Assembly (NCBI GenBank): GCA_019918135.1
Contig: WBZZ01006013.1
Span: 23,501 to 87,500, forward strand
Source: Paulinella micropora
Taxonomy: Eukaryota; Cercozoa; Imbricatea; Euglyphida; Paulinellidae
DNA length: 64,000 bases
Reading direction: 5' to 3'
Positions 14,970-23,088 of this stretch are shown in pieces. A program made the position numbers and the translations under genes. The notes beneath the pieces were generated by a model. It did no database searches. It saw nothing but the letters and a program-made list of their open reading frames with translations, and was not told the origin of the DNA. Position 1 is the first letter of the stretch. The number at the start of each line of letters is the position of its first letter.

Positions 14970-17163
14970 TGGTTGGATATACAACGGCTCGTATTTCTGC
15001 TAGTTGGTTGGTTAAATCTTGTAATATATTAAGTAAAGTTTTATTTTCTTTTTCTAAATTAACTACCTTTTCTGCCATGTGTTGAAATCCGCTGACCAAT
15101 ATCGGTATAAAACTTGTATATGTTATGCCTTCAAGGTAGCCTTCACCATCCTCTGCTTTCATTCCACTTTCAGATACAAATTCTGGAAATATTTTTTTAA
15201 CTTCATCAGCAATAAATCCGTGGTTCTTTTTTTCTTTCTTCTCGTCTGATTTCAAATAATATGAACAGCAGTTTATTTTCATTAGTTTCTCACAACAATC
15301 CCCGCAGTCTAATGTTTTAATATCTGATTTTAGCCTCCTGTCCGATGGGTTTGTCCAAGCACCATTGAGAGGAATATAATTATAACTGCCTGACGGCTCA
15401 CCTGTTGAGTTTGAAGTAGTCCAAGAGTGAACCAAACCAGTTGAACCACAAACTACTCCATAATTCGTATATCCACCCGATTTCAAAAATATTTGTGGGT
15501 CGTTAGTATGAGCAGGTCTTTTTCTTAATGTTAAAAATCCGCTGGATGCTGTTGTGATGCTTAAATCTCCCGACGTATTAATGTTCATAGCCTCAGTGTA
15601 AGATATATTGTTTCCCACCGCTGTTCCTGAATTATAATAAAAAGCGAGTTTTCCACCTTTTTGAATTAGAAAGTTTGAACCGCTGTGGCTTGATTTCCAG
15701 TTCGTGCCATCAAAATAAGCATCAAAACTTAAATTGACATTGTCGTGTGCCCAATTCAATAATTGAAATGTTGGATAAGCATCTGCCGTTGTTATTGCTT
15801 GTAAGTGTGCTCCTCCGATATTTGAAGCCGTCCCGTATAATTCTAAACCTGCCGTTGCTCCATTTGATGATTTTGTTGAGTTGCCTATGATTATCGGTTT
15901 GCCTAGTGCTGTTGTTATTTTGTCGCTCGTCGCCAAGGTTGTCGTTGATATACCCGCATTTGCTGTTATTAATCCGCTCGCTGTTATTGCCTTCGTTGTT
16001 AATAAGCCTGATGTGCTATCAATTGTCATTGCGGTGTTAAATGTTATATTACTTCCTACCGCTACTCCTGACGCATATTGAAAAAGGAGATTAGTGCCTT
16101 TGGCTATCATAAAATTTGAGGTAGCAGAACTTGACTTATCATTAACTGCTCCGTCCCAATAGCAATCAAATTTTAATGACACATCATTATGACTATTATT
16201 AATTAATTGAAAACAAGGATAATTAGGATCGGCCGTTATAAATGCTTGTATATGCGGCCCTGCTACACCAGATGTCCCGTATAATTCTAATCCCCCCGTG
16301 TATGCCGCCAATCCTCTTGTTGTTCTTCCCAATATTAATGGTTTATCTTGTGCTATCGTTATTTTATCGCTAGCCGTTAAAGTTGTTGTAGTCATACCAG
16401 CAGTTGCCGTTAATGTAGTTCCCGTTATTGTTCCGCCATTTGTTATATTGTTTGAGTTCATATCCAAAGCACCATAAAACCGCATACCGCCAGCATTGTT
16501 AAAACGGACAATGTCAGACAAAGCACTTTTATTATCCAAAAGTTTTGAAATATAAAGTCCCGCCCCTTTTACATCAGATGCTACATTCGTAAATACATAA
16601 CCTCGTTGGTTCGCGGTTCCGCTTGTAGCAGTATTTAGAGTAAATAAGAAATACTGATAATCTCCTGATGTCTGTGAAAAGAATATGTCTCCTCCATTTT
16701 GGTTTAATATCCTCGCACCATTATATGTTATATTTCCACCATTAGTGATGGTTTGATTATTAAAATCGGCATTGTTAGTTAAAGTTAGATATTTCATCGT
16801 AGTGCTCGCCCCATTAAATGTTTTACTTCCTGTTATGGTTTGGTCTCCTGTTAGTTTTACATTTTGCCCGTCCAATGTGTCCGCATACCCTTTTGTCGCT
16901 CCGTCTGTCGCTAATGTCGGAGTTCCAAGGTTGGCTATTTTGCTACTATTACAATCTAGCCCCGAAGCATTTACCCAACCGACGATTGCCCCATCAATAA
17001 TGAAACTTATTTTTTTCGCATTTATTTCAAAGTTATAATTTACGCCCGTGCCCATATCAAGGCATCCGATAGTTCCTATATTGGCTGTGGAGTTAAAAAC
17101 CACGAATGTTCCTTTTGTTGTCGCATTCGTTGAATTTCCTATTGCTAAATGTCTTAATTCCTG
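14962..17163 (-). CDS. Tail-fibre, C-terminal part with S74 intramolecular chaperone
   Basis: The frame opens after a TAG at 17164-17166 and has no ATG near its start (only GTG at 17103), so it is most likely the downstream part of the fibre begun at 18886. It contains TGDQTITGSKTF repeats continuing those of the upstream frame, then two similar copies of a beta-rich block (LELYGT...HLQA.ITAD.YP.FQLLN). A C-terminal Peptidase_S74 domain begins at NPSDRRLKSDIKTL, where the Ser would be the self-cleavage residue. A coiled coil follows (EKVVNLEKENKTLLNILQDL). S74 domains trimerise phage and viral fibres and then cut themselves off. Predicted to bind the host surface. Confidence 0.75.
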   Translation of the reverse strand, partial: QELRHLAIGNSTNATTKGTFVVFNSTANIGTIGCLDMGTGVNYNFEINAKKISFIIDGAIVGWVNASGLDCNSSKIANLGTPTLATDGATKGYADTLDGQNVKLTGDQTITGSKTFNGASTTMKYLTLTNNADFNNQTITNGGNITYNGARILNQNGGDIFFSQTSGDYQYFLFTLNTATSGTANQRGYVFTNVASDVKGAGLYISKLLDNKSALSDIVRFNNAGGMRFYGALDMNSNNITNGGTITGTTLTATAGMTTTTLTASDKITIAQDKPLILGRTTRGLAAYTGGLELYGTSGVAGPHIQAFITADPNYPCFQLINNSHNDVSLKFDCYWDGAVNDKSSSATSNFMIAKGTNLLFQYASGVAVGSNITFNTAMTIDSTSGLLTTKAITASGLITANAGISTTTLATSDKITTALGKPIIIGNSTKSSNGATAGLELYGTASNIGGAHLQAITTADAYPTFQLLNWAHDNVNLSFDAYFDGTNWKSSHSGSNFLIQKGGKLAFYYNSGTAVGNNISYTEAMNINTSGDLSITTASSGFLTLRKRPAHTNDPQIFLKSGGYTNYGVVCGSTGLVHSWTTSNSTGEPSGSYNYIPLNGAWTNPSDRRLKSDIKTLDCGDCCEKLMKINCCSYYLKSDEKKEKKNHGFIADEVKKIFPEFVSESGMKAEDGEGYLEGITYTSFIPILVSGFQHMAEKVVNLEKENKTLLNILQDLTNQLAEIRAVVYPTNG

Positions 17164-18886
17164 CTATGGTTTGGTTTCCTGTTAGTTTAACTGCCGAAGT
17201 ATCAAGGACAGAAACATCCACACCATCAACAAGATTTACATTTGTTATGCTTTGGTTTCCCATATTTAGCCCTCCCGTCATACTAGCAGTGCCGTCTAAT
17301 CTAAGAAAGGGTGATACCACATTTCGCCATTGTCCAGTGCTATAAATGAGTAGTTGATTATCTGATGCTGTTGTTATAATCACATCGCTATGTGTATCAA
17401 TACTCCCACTTGCCGACACTTTAGCCGTGTTCGTATCGTGCTCTGATAGCCAAGTTGTGATAGACCTACCATTTAGTTGACCTGCGTTTGTTATGCTTTG
17501 ACTTTTCATATCAAGACCAGCACTCGCATTTATTATACTGCTAAATGTCTTAATACTCGCTATGGTTTGGTCTCCTGTTAGTTTAACGACTGAAGTATCA
17601 AGAACAGAAACATCAACACCATCAACATTACCAACATTTGTAATAGCAAACCCACCCATATTTAAACTACCCGTCATAGCCGTTGTGCCGTCTTTTGCTA
17701 GTTTCGTATCGGTATATGCTTTCGTTGAAGCATCACCATCGTAGAATGGTGCTGGAAGTCCGCTGATTGCTGTTGTGCTGTTAAAATTTAAAACATTGCT
17801 CGTCAATGTTATTCCACCCCCTGTTGTTGGAGCAAGAAGTATGGAAGAACCAACAATGCTTAGTGGATAGCCCGTTGCTCCACCTACCTCCGACGAATAA
17901 ATAGAACCCATATTATTGTTGTAATAGAAGAATAACTTACCAGTGTTTAATGGATTTGAATCTTTTACACCCAAATAAGTAGTAAATATTTTGTTTCCTG
18001 TTATGGTTTGGTCTCCTGTTAGTTTAACCACAGAAGTATCAAGGGCAGAAACATCAATACCATCAACATTGCCTACATTTGTAATCGCAAACCCTCCCAT
18101 ATTTAATCCCGCTGTAATACTGGCGGTGCCGTCTAGTCGTAGAAAAGGTGAAGCAACATTTCTCCATTGGCCTGTGCTATAAATGAGTAGTTGGTTATCG
18201 GCGGGTGTGCCCGTAATTAACACATCGCTGTGTGTATTAATTGAACCATCTGCGGACACTTTATCATTATTGTCTTCGTGCTTAGATATCCAAGTATCAA
18301 CATCTTTCGTATTTAATAAATTAACTCCTGTTATATTCAAATTACCGCCCATACTAATATTGCCGAATTCATCAACATTTATCGGAAAAGTTTTATTTAC
18401 CCAGTTTATTGAGTTATATGTTAGATAACTATTCATAGCCACTGGTGCTGTAATGACTACATCAGAGAGTGTATCAATTGAACCAAGGTTTGTATTCTTC
18501 CATTTGCCTTCTACATCGTTGTAAGTTAAGTATTGCCCGCTCGCTTGTGCGAATATGTTAGTGTCTATCAAATTGTATAAACTTGTTTGGTGCGGATTAC
18601 TTGTATTGGAGCGGTGTTGAGTTGAGGCTTTGACTTCGTCGTTGTCCCTTACTCGTTGTTCTGTATAGTATAAATTTTTTCCTTCTTTGATATCTGTAGT
18701 TGATTTTAAAGCGAGACGTGTATCAAAGCGGTTATCAGTGAAATAAAGATTTACGGGGTCAGCATCTTCTGGCACTCTGTCTGTATTCAGACCAATAATA
18801 TTAGTGTTGGTAAGGTCTAAGTTTTTTATGTCTAGACTATCAACAGCCAACTCATTAAGGCCAAGTAAGGATTTATATTGCGACAT
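17093..18886 (-). CDS. Tail-fibre, N-terminal part (repeat shaft)
   Basis: 597 codons from ATG 18886. After a short virion-attachment candidate (about 1-90) come repeats of RLDGTASMTGGLNMG, ITNVGNVDGVDVS and LTGDQTIxGxKTF, typical of trimeric phage-like fibre shafts. The last about 14 residues (NRKFNECDNKRNIRGF) do not fit the repeat, while the +1 frame in the same place does, so the reading frame appears to change within 17093-17163. The same arrangement occurs in the duplicate. Programmed +1 frameshift or a mutation older than the duplication are the options. Confidence 0.75.
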   Translation of the reverse strand: MSQYKSLLGLNELAVDSLDIKNLDLTNTNIIGLNTDRVPEDADPVNLYFTDNRFDTRLALKSTTDIKEGKNLYYTEQRVRDNDEVKASTQHRSNTSNPHQTSLYNLIDTNIFAQASGQYLTYNDVEGKWKNTNLGSIDTLSDVVITAPVAMNSYLTYNSINWVNKTFPINVDEFGNISMGGNLNITGVNLLNTKDVDTWISKHEDNNDKVSADGSINTHSDVLITGTPADNQLLIYSTGQWRNVASPFLRLDGTASITAGLNMGGFAITNVGNVDGIDVSALDTSVVKLTGDQTITGNKIFTTYLGVKDSNPLNTGKLFFYYNNNMGSIYSSEVGGATGYPLSIVGSSILLAPTTGGGITLTSNVLNFNSTTAISGLPAPFYDGDASTKAYTDTKLAKDGTTAMTGSLNMGGFAITNVGNVDGVDVSVLDTSVVKLTGDQTIASIKTFSSIINASAGLDMKSQSITNAGQLNGRSITTWLSEHDTNTAKVSASGSIDTHSDVIITTASDNQLLIYSTGQWRNVVSPFLRLDGTASMTGGLNMGNQSITNVNLVDGVDVSVLDTSAVKLTGNQTIAGIKTFSNRKFNECDNKRNIRGF

Positions 18887-18938
18887 ATTATATTTATTAA
18901 TTATTAAAAATACTAAAATATATTAATCTTAGTATAGA
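18887..18938. promoter_or_regulatory. Divergent promoter region between fibre and charged-protein genes
   Basis: 52 bp, almost pure A/T, between two divergent ATGs. It must hold the signals for the leftward virion block's fibre gene and the rightward integrase-side genes. No distinct motif beyond TATA-like runs. Confidence 0.4.
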
Positions 18939-19463
18939 ATGCCGTCCCCCGAAGCAAGTCGTAAGAATTGGGGTAGTGCTGTGGAAGGAATAAAAGCGAA
19001 AGCGAAACAACGAAAGATGGAACATGCTAAAAATGTTTTGGCGCAATACCGAAATGCTGTAAAGCAAGAAGATGAAGATATGGAGGAACGAATAAAACAA
19101 ATTGAAGAAAAGAACTTGGCTAAGGATATTATTACTGAACATGATAATGATAGCCCAGAGGAGAAGAGTGAGAGCGAAGATGAGGTTGATTTCACTGATA
19201 TCATTGCCGAAAAGATGGCTAAGATGAAAATCAAAAGAGCGAAAGCGGAAACTAAGAGAGAAAAGAAGAAGAGTAAGAAGTCTGTGGTTGAACCAGAGGA
19301 GAGCGAAAGCAGTGAGAGTGAAAGTGAAGAAGAAGAGCCAAAACCAAAGAAGGGGAAAGGTAAAAAATCAAATAGTAAAGTTTTGGTCAATGTATATAAT
19401 ACAGAGAAACCAACACGGAGCGAAACTTCAAGCGACTTAAGTAAGTGCTTCCTCAAATTCTAA
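18939..19463 (+). CDS. Highly charged coiled-coil protein
   Basis: 174 aa. Residues 1-60 are a Lys/Ala/Glu helix (GIKAKAKQRKMEHAKNVLAQ), then an acidic stretch, a KxxKMKIKRAKAETKREKKK basic helix, a Ser/Glu repeat (ESESSESESEEEEPKPKK) and a basic tail. It is largely disordered or coiled-coil, and low complexity prevents family assignment. Only 4 bp separate its stop from the integrase ATG, so the two are probably on one transcript. Function unknown. Confidence 0.6.
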   Translation: MPSPEASRKNWGSAVEGIKAKAKQRKMEHAKNVLAQYRNAVKQEDEDMEERIKQIEEKNLAKDIITEHDNDSPEEKSESEDEVDFTDIIAEKMAKMKIKRAKAETKREKKKSKKSVVEPEESESSESESEEEEPKPKKGKGKKSNSKVLVNVYNTEKPTRSETSSDLSKCFLKF

Positions 19464-19467
19464 AGAT

Positions 19468-20478
19468 ATGAGTGAGGAAAATCAACTTGACCATAAACAT
19501 ACAATTATTAATACACAGAATGCGGATAGTCTCGGGGGCACACCAACGGGAGAAGTAGTTAAAACAAAAGAAGAAGAAGCCCTTGAAATTCACCACCAGA
19601 AAAAGAACCCAAAAATATGGAATACCATATGGGTTGATAAACCATTAGACCAAGTCTTTCTTGACTTAGCGGATATGAGTAAGATAAAAGATAAGAAAGG
19701 CAATAAGGGCTATGCTTGGATGCTTGTTTGGATTGATTGCCATTCAAGATATTTAATAATCATTCCACTAAAAAATAAAACAGCAAAAGAAGTATATTAT
19801 GCTTTGAAATCTATACCTTATAAACCAAAGTCAATTACAACTGACAGCGGAGGAGAATATAAAGGTGCTACTCGTGATTATTTTATTGAAAATGGAATTA
19901 AACACGATGTCGTTGAAGTTGGCGACCATAGAGCGCTTGCGGTTGTTGATAGAGTAATAAGAAGTATTAGGAGATGGCTTGACCTTTTATTTGAAACTAA
20001 TAGAAATTTTGACTGGGTAAGTTATATTCAAGACTTAGTCAATGCGTACAATCATAAAGTTCATAGAGGAATTCAAGCCAAACCTGTGGATGTCTTTGCT
20101 AGAAGAGATAAAAATAAACAGACTATCACTCGGGATAACCTTATTAATGAATTCAATGTTGGCGATAATGTAAGAAAAGAAAATAAAAGGAATATTTTCT
20201 CCAAAGGTGGTAAGACTTTCAGCAAGATTATTTATAAAGTCAAAGGATGAAAAGGGTTTAAAATCATACTAAATAGCGATGAGTTGGTAAGCCCTCGTGA
20301 TTTATTGAAAACTGAATTTAATAAACCAATAGACGAAGAAAAAGATATGAAGGAGCAAACTAAAGAAGTTATCAAAGAGAAAAAGACAAAAGAATTATTA
20401 AAAAGAGAAGACATTCAACCAGAGAATATTAGGACTTCAAAGAGAGAAAAAAAGGCAAAGGTAATATTGGATTTATGA
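19468..20478 (+). CDS. int: Retroviral-like (rve) integrase with an in-frame TGA
   Basis: The catalytic core spans about residues 60-215: Asp66 in FLDLADM, Asp126 in TTDSGGEYKG and Asp161 in AVVDRVIRSIR. Spacing of the last two is 35, as in DD35E enzymes, but the Glu is Asp here. YNHKVHRGIQAKPVDVF and FNVGDNVR follow, as in Polinton integrases, whose C-terminal chromo- or SH3-like domain usually ends with an ELVSPRDLLK-type motif. TGA at 20248-20250 stops the frame inside that domain; the same frame then continues to 20478 with exactly that motif. The enzyme inserts PLV DNA with 6-bp duplications. The TGA is present in both copies; readthrough or inactivation cannot be told apart. Confidence 0.88.
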
Positions 20479-20505
20479 GCAAAAAAATAAAAGGTATATA
20501 TTTAA

Positions 20506-20581
20506 GTGAGGATACATCCTTCAGATTTGAACCCACAACCTAAAATCTCAATGACTACGTTGAATCCGTTAGTATCTTCAC
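20506..20581 (-). other. 76-nt tRNA-like stem-loop, degenerate
   Basis: Ten-base ends GTGAGGATAC and GTATCTTCAC pair with one G-T. On the minus strand a TTTTAGGTTGTGGGTTCAAATC stretch resembles the variable region, T-stem and T-loop (B box) of a tRNA. The T-stem pairs poorly, the acceptor spacing is four bases off and no anticodon arm forms, so it is at most a relic or a mimic. In the duplicate (35312-35387) the terminal stem is perfect. Confidence 0.25.
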
Positions 20582-20684
20582 CTAATATACCTGGCAATGA
20601 TACAAGAAAAATGGTATTTTAAGTATTGCCACCAGTCTATTTTTTTAAAGAAAATTCTAGAAAATTCTATTTCCGGAATATCAC

Positions 20685-20768
20685 CATGCGACACCAAAAC
20701 ACGGCGGTGTCGCAGTGTCGCAGAGGTTGCGACAGAATTTCGCTTTTTTGTCGCAGTGTCGCAAAAAG
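20685..20768. repeat. GTCGCA repeat cluster with hairpins
   Basis: Several copies of TGTCGCA and its complement form hairpins: GCGACACC/GGTGTCGC and TGTCGCA/TGCGACA. It ends directly before the ATG of the decayed coiled-coil gene, as an operator-like or structured leader would. Confidence 0.55.
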
Positions 20769-21296
20769 ATGGACTTAATTCCAAGCAGAACCAAAACTAA
20801 AAACAGATTGGTTGGAGGAATACGAAATTCGTAGAACAAGTAAGGATAGACTAAATAAGGATAAATAATATGCGAAGAAAGAATTTCTAAAATAGACAAA
20901 GAAATTACTCGTCTAGTTGAAAAGAAACAGCCTGACATAGTAAAACTAGAGGCTATTAATGAGATGTTAGAACGATTAAGTATTGAAAGTAATGAAGTAG
21001 ATGAGGATAAACTTATTCGCTTGAGAAAAAAGAAATTGGAACAGAAAAAAAGTAAAGAATTAGATAATTTCTATAGATGGAAAAAAGATAATCGCGGACA
21101 ACTTTCCGCAATTGTCATGAATAATATTATTGCTGGTATTGAGAACGAGCATTTATCGTTTAATGTTTCGTTTAACAAATATTCAAGCAATGGTATTAAC
21201 GAGCACGTAAATGATAGTATTAACATTAAACGAGAACACAATAGAAACATGCACAGAGTCTATAGAACCGAGAGTGCGGATAGCAACTCGGATTAA
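20769..21296 (+). pseudogene. Decayed coiled-coil gene (PLV-1 version, copy 1)
   Basis: ATG 20769 starts MDLIPSRTK, matching the start of the PLV-0 gene (DLIPITNRTK). An extra A in an A-run shortly after breaks the frame; in the duplicate that run is one shorter and the match extends about 20 codons further before a stop. A second frame change leads to CEERISKIDKEI, and the last 110 codons (20964-21296) are open and similar to the PLV-0 protein. The gene was therefore already broken before the duplication and has gained one more lesion. Confidence 0.65.
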
Positions 21297-21314
21297 AAAA
21301 GACTTTGTATCAAA

Positions 21315-21402
21315 TGGTTTTCTTAAAAACCAAGGTGTTTAACACCCCACCCTAATTCAAAGGAATTTCTATTACACATGCTTTTTGGTGTGTGTAATAG
21401 AA
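21315..21402. repeat. Hairpin run 3' of the coiled-coil gene
   Basis: Three hairpins follow the stop: TGGTTTT/AAAACCA-type at 21315-21332, GGTGTTTAACACC at 21334-21346, and a 12-bp perfect stem TTCTATTACACA/TGTGTAATAGAA at 21367-21378 with 21391-21402. PLV-0 has comparable hairpins in the same place. Confidence 0.6.
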
Positions 21403-21482
21403 TATGGGAGAGCCGAATGAAGTAGCAGACCAACTCGGCGAAATCAACATCGCTGGGGATGGTACGTCCTAACTCTATTGTA

Positions 21483-21520
21483 ATCTCAAACATGTTTGAA
21501 ATCTCCAACGTGTTGGAGAT
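21483..21520. repeat. Two overlapping 20-bp palindromes
   Basis: ATCTCAAACATGTTTGAAAT (21483-21502, one mismatch) overlaps by two bases ATCTCCAACGTGTTGGAGAT (21501-21520, perfect). They lie just upstream of the hypothetical ORF at 21525, an operator-like position. Confidence 0.65.
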
Positions 21521-21524
21521 ACTA

Positions 21525-21854
21525 ATGATAATTAATATGATTGTAGGTTTTTGGAAACCATGGGGCGAGCTTGAACCTGAAGCCTCTGCGGAGTTTAAGA
21601 ACCCAAAGATAGTTAGGGTTCCAAGGGAATTCGCTCAACTTGATAGGAAAAAAATAACTTCTTTTCATGCCGAGCGAAAATATTTCGTTCGAAACCCCGT
21701 GCAGAGAACTGATAATTATTCGTTCGCGTGGGTTGAGAGAGATGAAACCATGAAAAACCCCAGAAAGATTTCTTTCTTGCTTCTCTTGGTAAGGAGGAGA
21801 GGAAATTCTCGTATTTCCTTCGCTGTCAGCCTTGACCAAGAAGGTTGGCGGTGA
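21525..21854 (+). CDS. Hypothetical 109-aa protein near the right TIR
   Basis: The frame from ATG 21525 encodes a basic protein with several Trp (GFWKPWGELEPEA, FAWVERDE) and a C-terminal hydrophobic patch. An overlapping 127-aa frame on the opposite strand (21522-21905) is also open, so coding is uncertain. I favour the plus strand because its composition is more protein-like and because the palindromes lie immediately upstream. No family recognised. Confidence 0.35.
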   Translation: MIINMIVGFWKPWGELEPEASAEFKNPKIVRVPREFAQLDRKKITSFHAERKYFVRNPVQRTDNYSFAWVERDETMKNPRKISFLLLLVRRRGNSRISFAVSLDQEGWR

Positions 21855-21975
21855 TGAAGGTTCTATCAATTGGGTTGTCCCACTTGAGTTGTAAGAAAAG
21901 TCCATTTTCCAAAAAGGGGCTTATTTTATTAAATAAGGGTTTTTCGGTCATCTTTTATTTTTTCTCTCAGTGCTC

Positions 21976-22109
21976 TGTGGAGGGCTCTTTGGGGTGTTTT
22001 GTGCTCTTGTATTGATTGTGCGCCAAATCAATAGGAAGGGCTAATCGTTTGTAAAAGCGTCGTTTTAAGGCACGAAAAAACGACCTTAAAAAAACGATAT
22101 TATACTACT
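21976..22109 (-). repeat. PLV-1 right terminal inverted repeat
   Basis: Inverted match to 2139-2272. It holds the subterminal hairpin (arms 22046-22066 and 22077-22096, loop AAGGCACGAA) 13 bp from the terminus at 22109. The target duplication CATACC follows at 22110-22115. Confidence 0.92.
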
Positions 22110-23088
22110 CATACCTGGCAAATGCTTTGCAGGGGCACCCAGCGATGTTGACTATACGAAGGGCAGGTAACCATCCAAGAGAGATGTGGGCGAGATTAAG
22201 TGAGAAGTTTGCTTTGTTAGGGCCCATTTCGAATAATAAGTTGTTGCAAGAAATGTTTACTGACAAGATAACAGAGAAGACAAAGATAGAAGACTGGATA
22301 GAACGTCAGGCACATAGGTACGAGAAGCTAGCTCAGCGAAACTTGGCGTTTCCGGATCAGTTCACGTGTGTGGCCACGTTGCAGTGGATTAGAGAAGCTA
22401 AGCATTTAATGTTAGGAGATGTGGGTGGACCATTATATTGGTCCAGAGCAGATGACGATAAGCCTAGTTACGATGAATTGTGTGCTCGGATACAGGAGAT
22501 GGAGCAGGCGGTCGAGGCAAGTCGAGTGGGGAGAAAAATGGGTAACGCACCTTCCTCCCAAGCCGTTTCTGTTTTTTTGGCTGGCGACAACAACTCGTGC
22601 TTAATTGTAAGAACGACAATCACGTAATAAGAAATTGCCGTGTGCGGTGTCTTAGGCCCGACTGCGCTAATAAACCGACTCACACTGGGAGTGAGTGTAA
22701 GGCCCGTGGCCCACCTAGAAAGAATTACAATACCCCCAATCGGAACCAACAACAGCGGTCGGCGCAGCGGGGGAAACAGAACCCCCGACCCAGGTACCAA
22801 AATAATATAAAATCTAATAACTCACGCGATCTCCGCAAGACGAGAGTGATCGTCAACAAGCCTGCAGCCTTCGTTGCGAAGCCGACGCTGGATAAATTCG
22901 AAGAAATTGATGACGCGTGGGCCGGTCTGACGGTAGATGCTATGATGAGCGAGAAGCCGGAGCACGGCAAGATTGAGGTAGAGGAGCTATATAAGCTACC
23001 TCCTGAACCCATTAAGGTCGCCAACCCTCTTGCTTTATATGCAGATTACGCATTCGGATCATGTCAGATGGCGGACGTCAACGAATAG
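22110..23088 (+). pseudogene. Copia gag, main part (unit 1)
   Basis: The frame coming from before PLV-1 continues with GHPAMLTIRRAGNHPREMWARL and KIEDWIERQAHRYEKLAQ, the helical core of copia-type Gag (UBN2-like). The frame changes near the T7 run around 22570. The other frame holds CKNDNHVIRNCRVRC followed by a second Cys/His group (CANKPTHTGSEC), a zinc-knuckle-like region, and a basic Gln/Arg/Asn-rich tail that runs to 23088. It packages retrotransposon RNA. The repeat copy is at 36914-37892 with one or two substitutions. Confidence 0.75.

Larger units (their letters stand above)
2139..22109. mobile_element. PLV-1: complete Polinton-like virus, 19,971 bp
   Basis: Bounded by 134-bp TIRs starting AGTAGTATAATATCG and a 6-bp target duplication. 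It encodes a family B DNA polymerase, an rve integrase, an adenain-like protease, a packaging ATPase, and double-jelly-roll major and penton-like minor capsid proteins, which is the core set of Polintons and PLVs. It adds two fibre or surface proteins and a two-TM membrane protein. Replication genes point right, virion genes point left, and integrase-side genes point right again. Two surface genes and the integrase carry a frameshift or stop, and one right-end gene is decayed, so infectivity is doubtful. Confidence 0.92.

Noticed and set aside
14962-17103. Independent S74 protein starting at 17103
   Set aside because: The start codon there is GTG and the frame is open further upstream, continuing the fibre repeat pattern.
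18929-19456. 175-codon minus-strand frame opposite the charged coiled-coil gene
   Set aside because: Ser/Phe/Leu-rich antisense of a Lys/Glu-rich gene, with no ATG context of its own.
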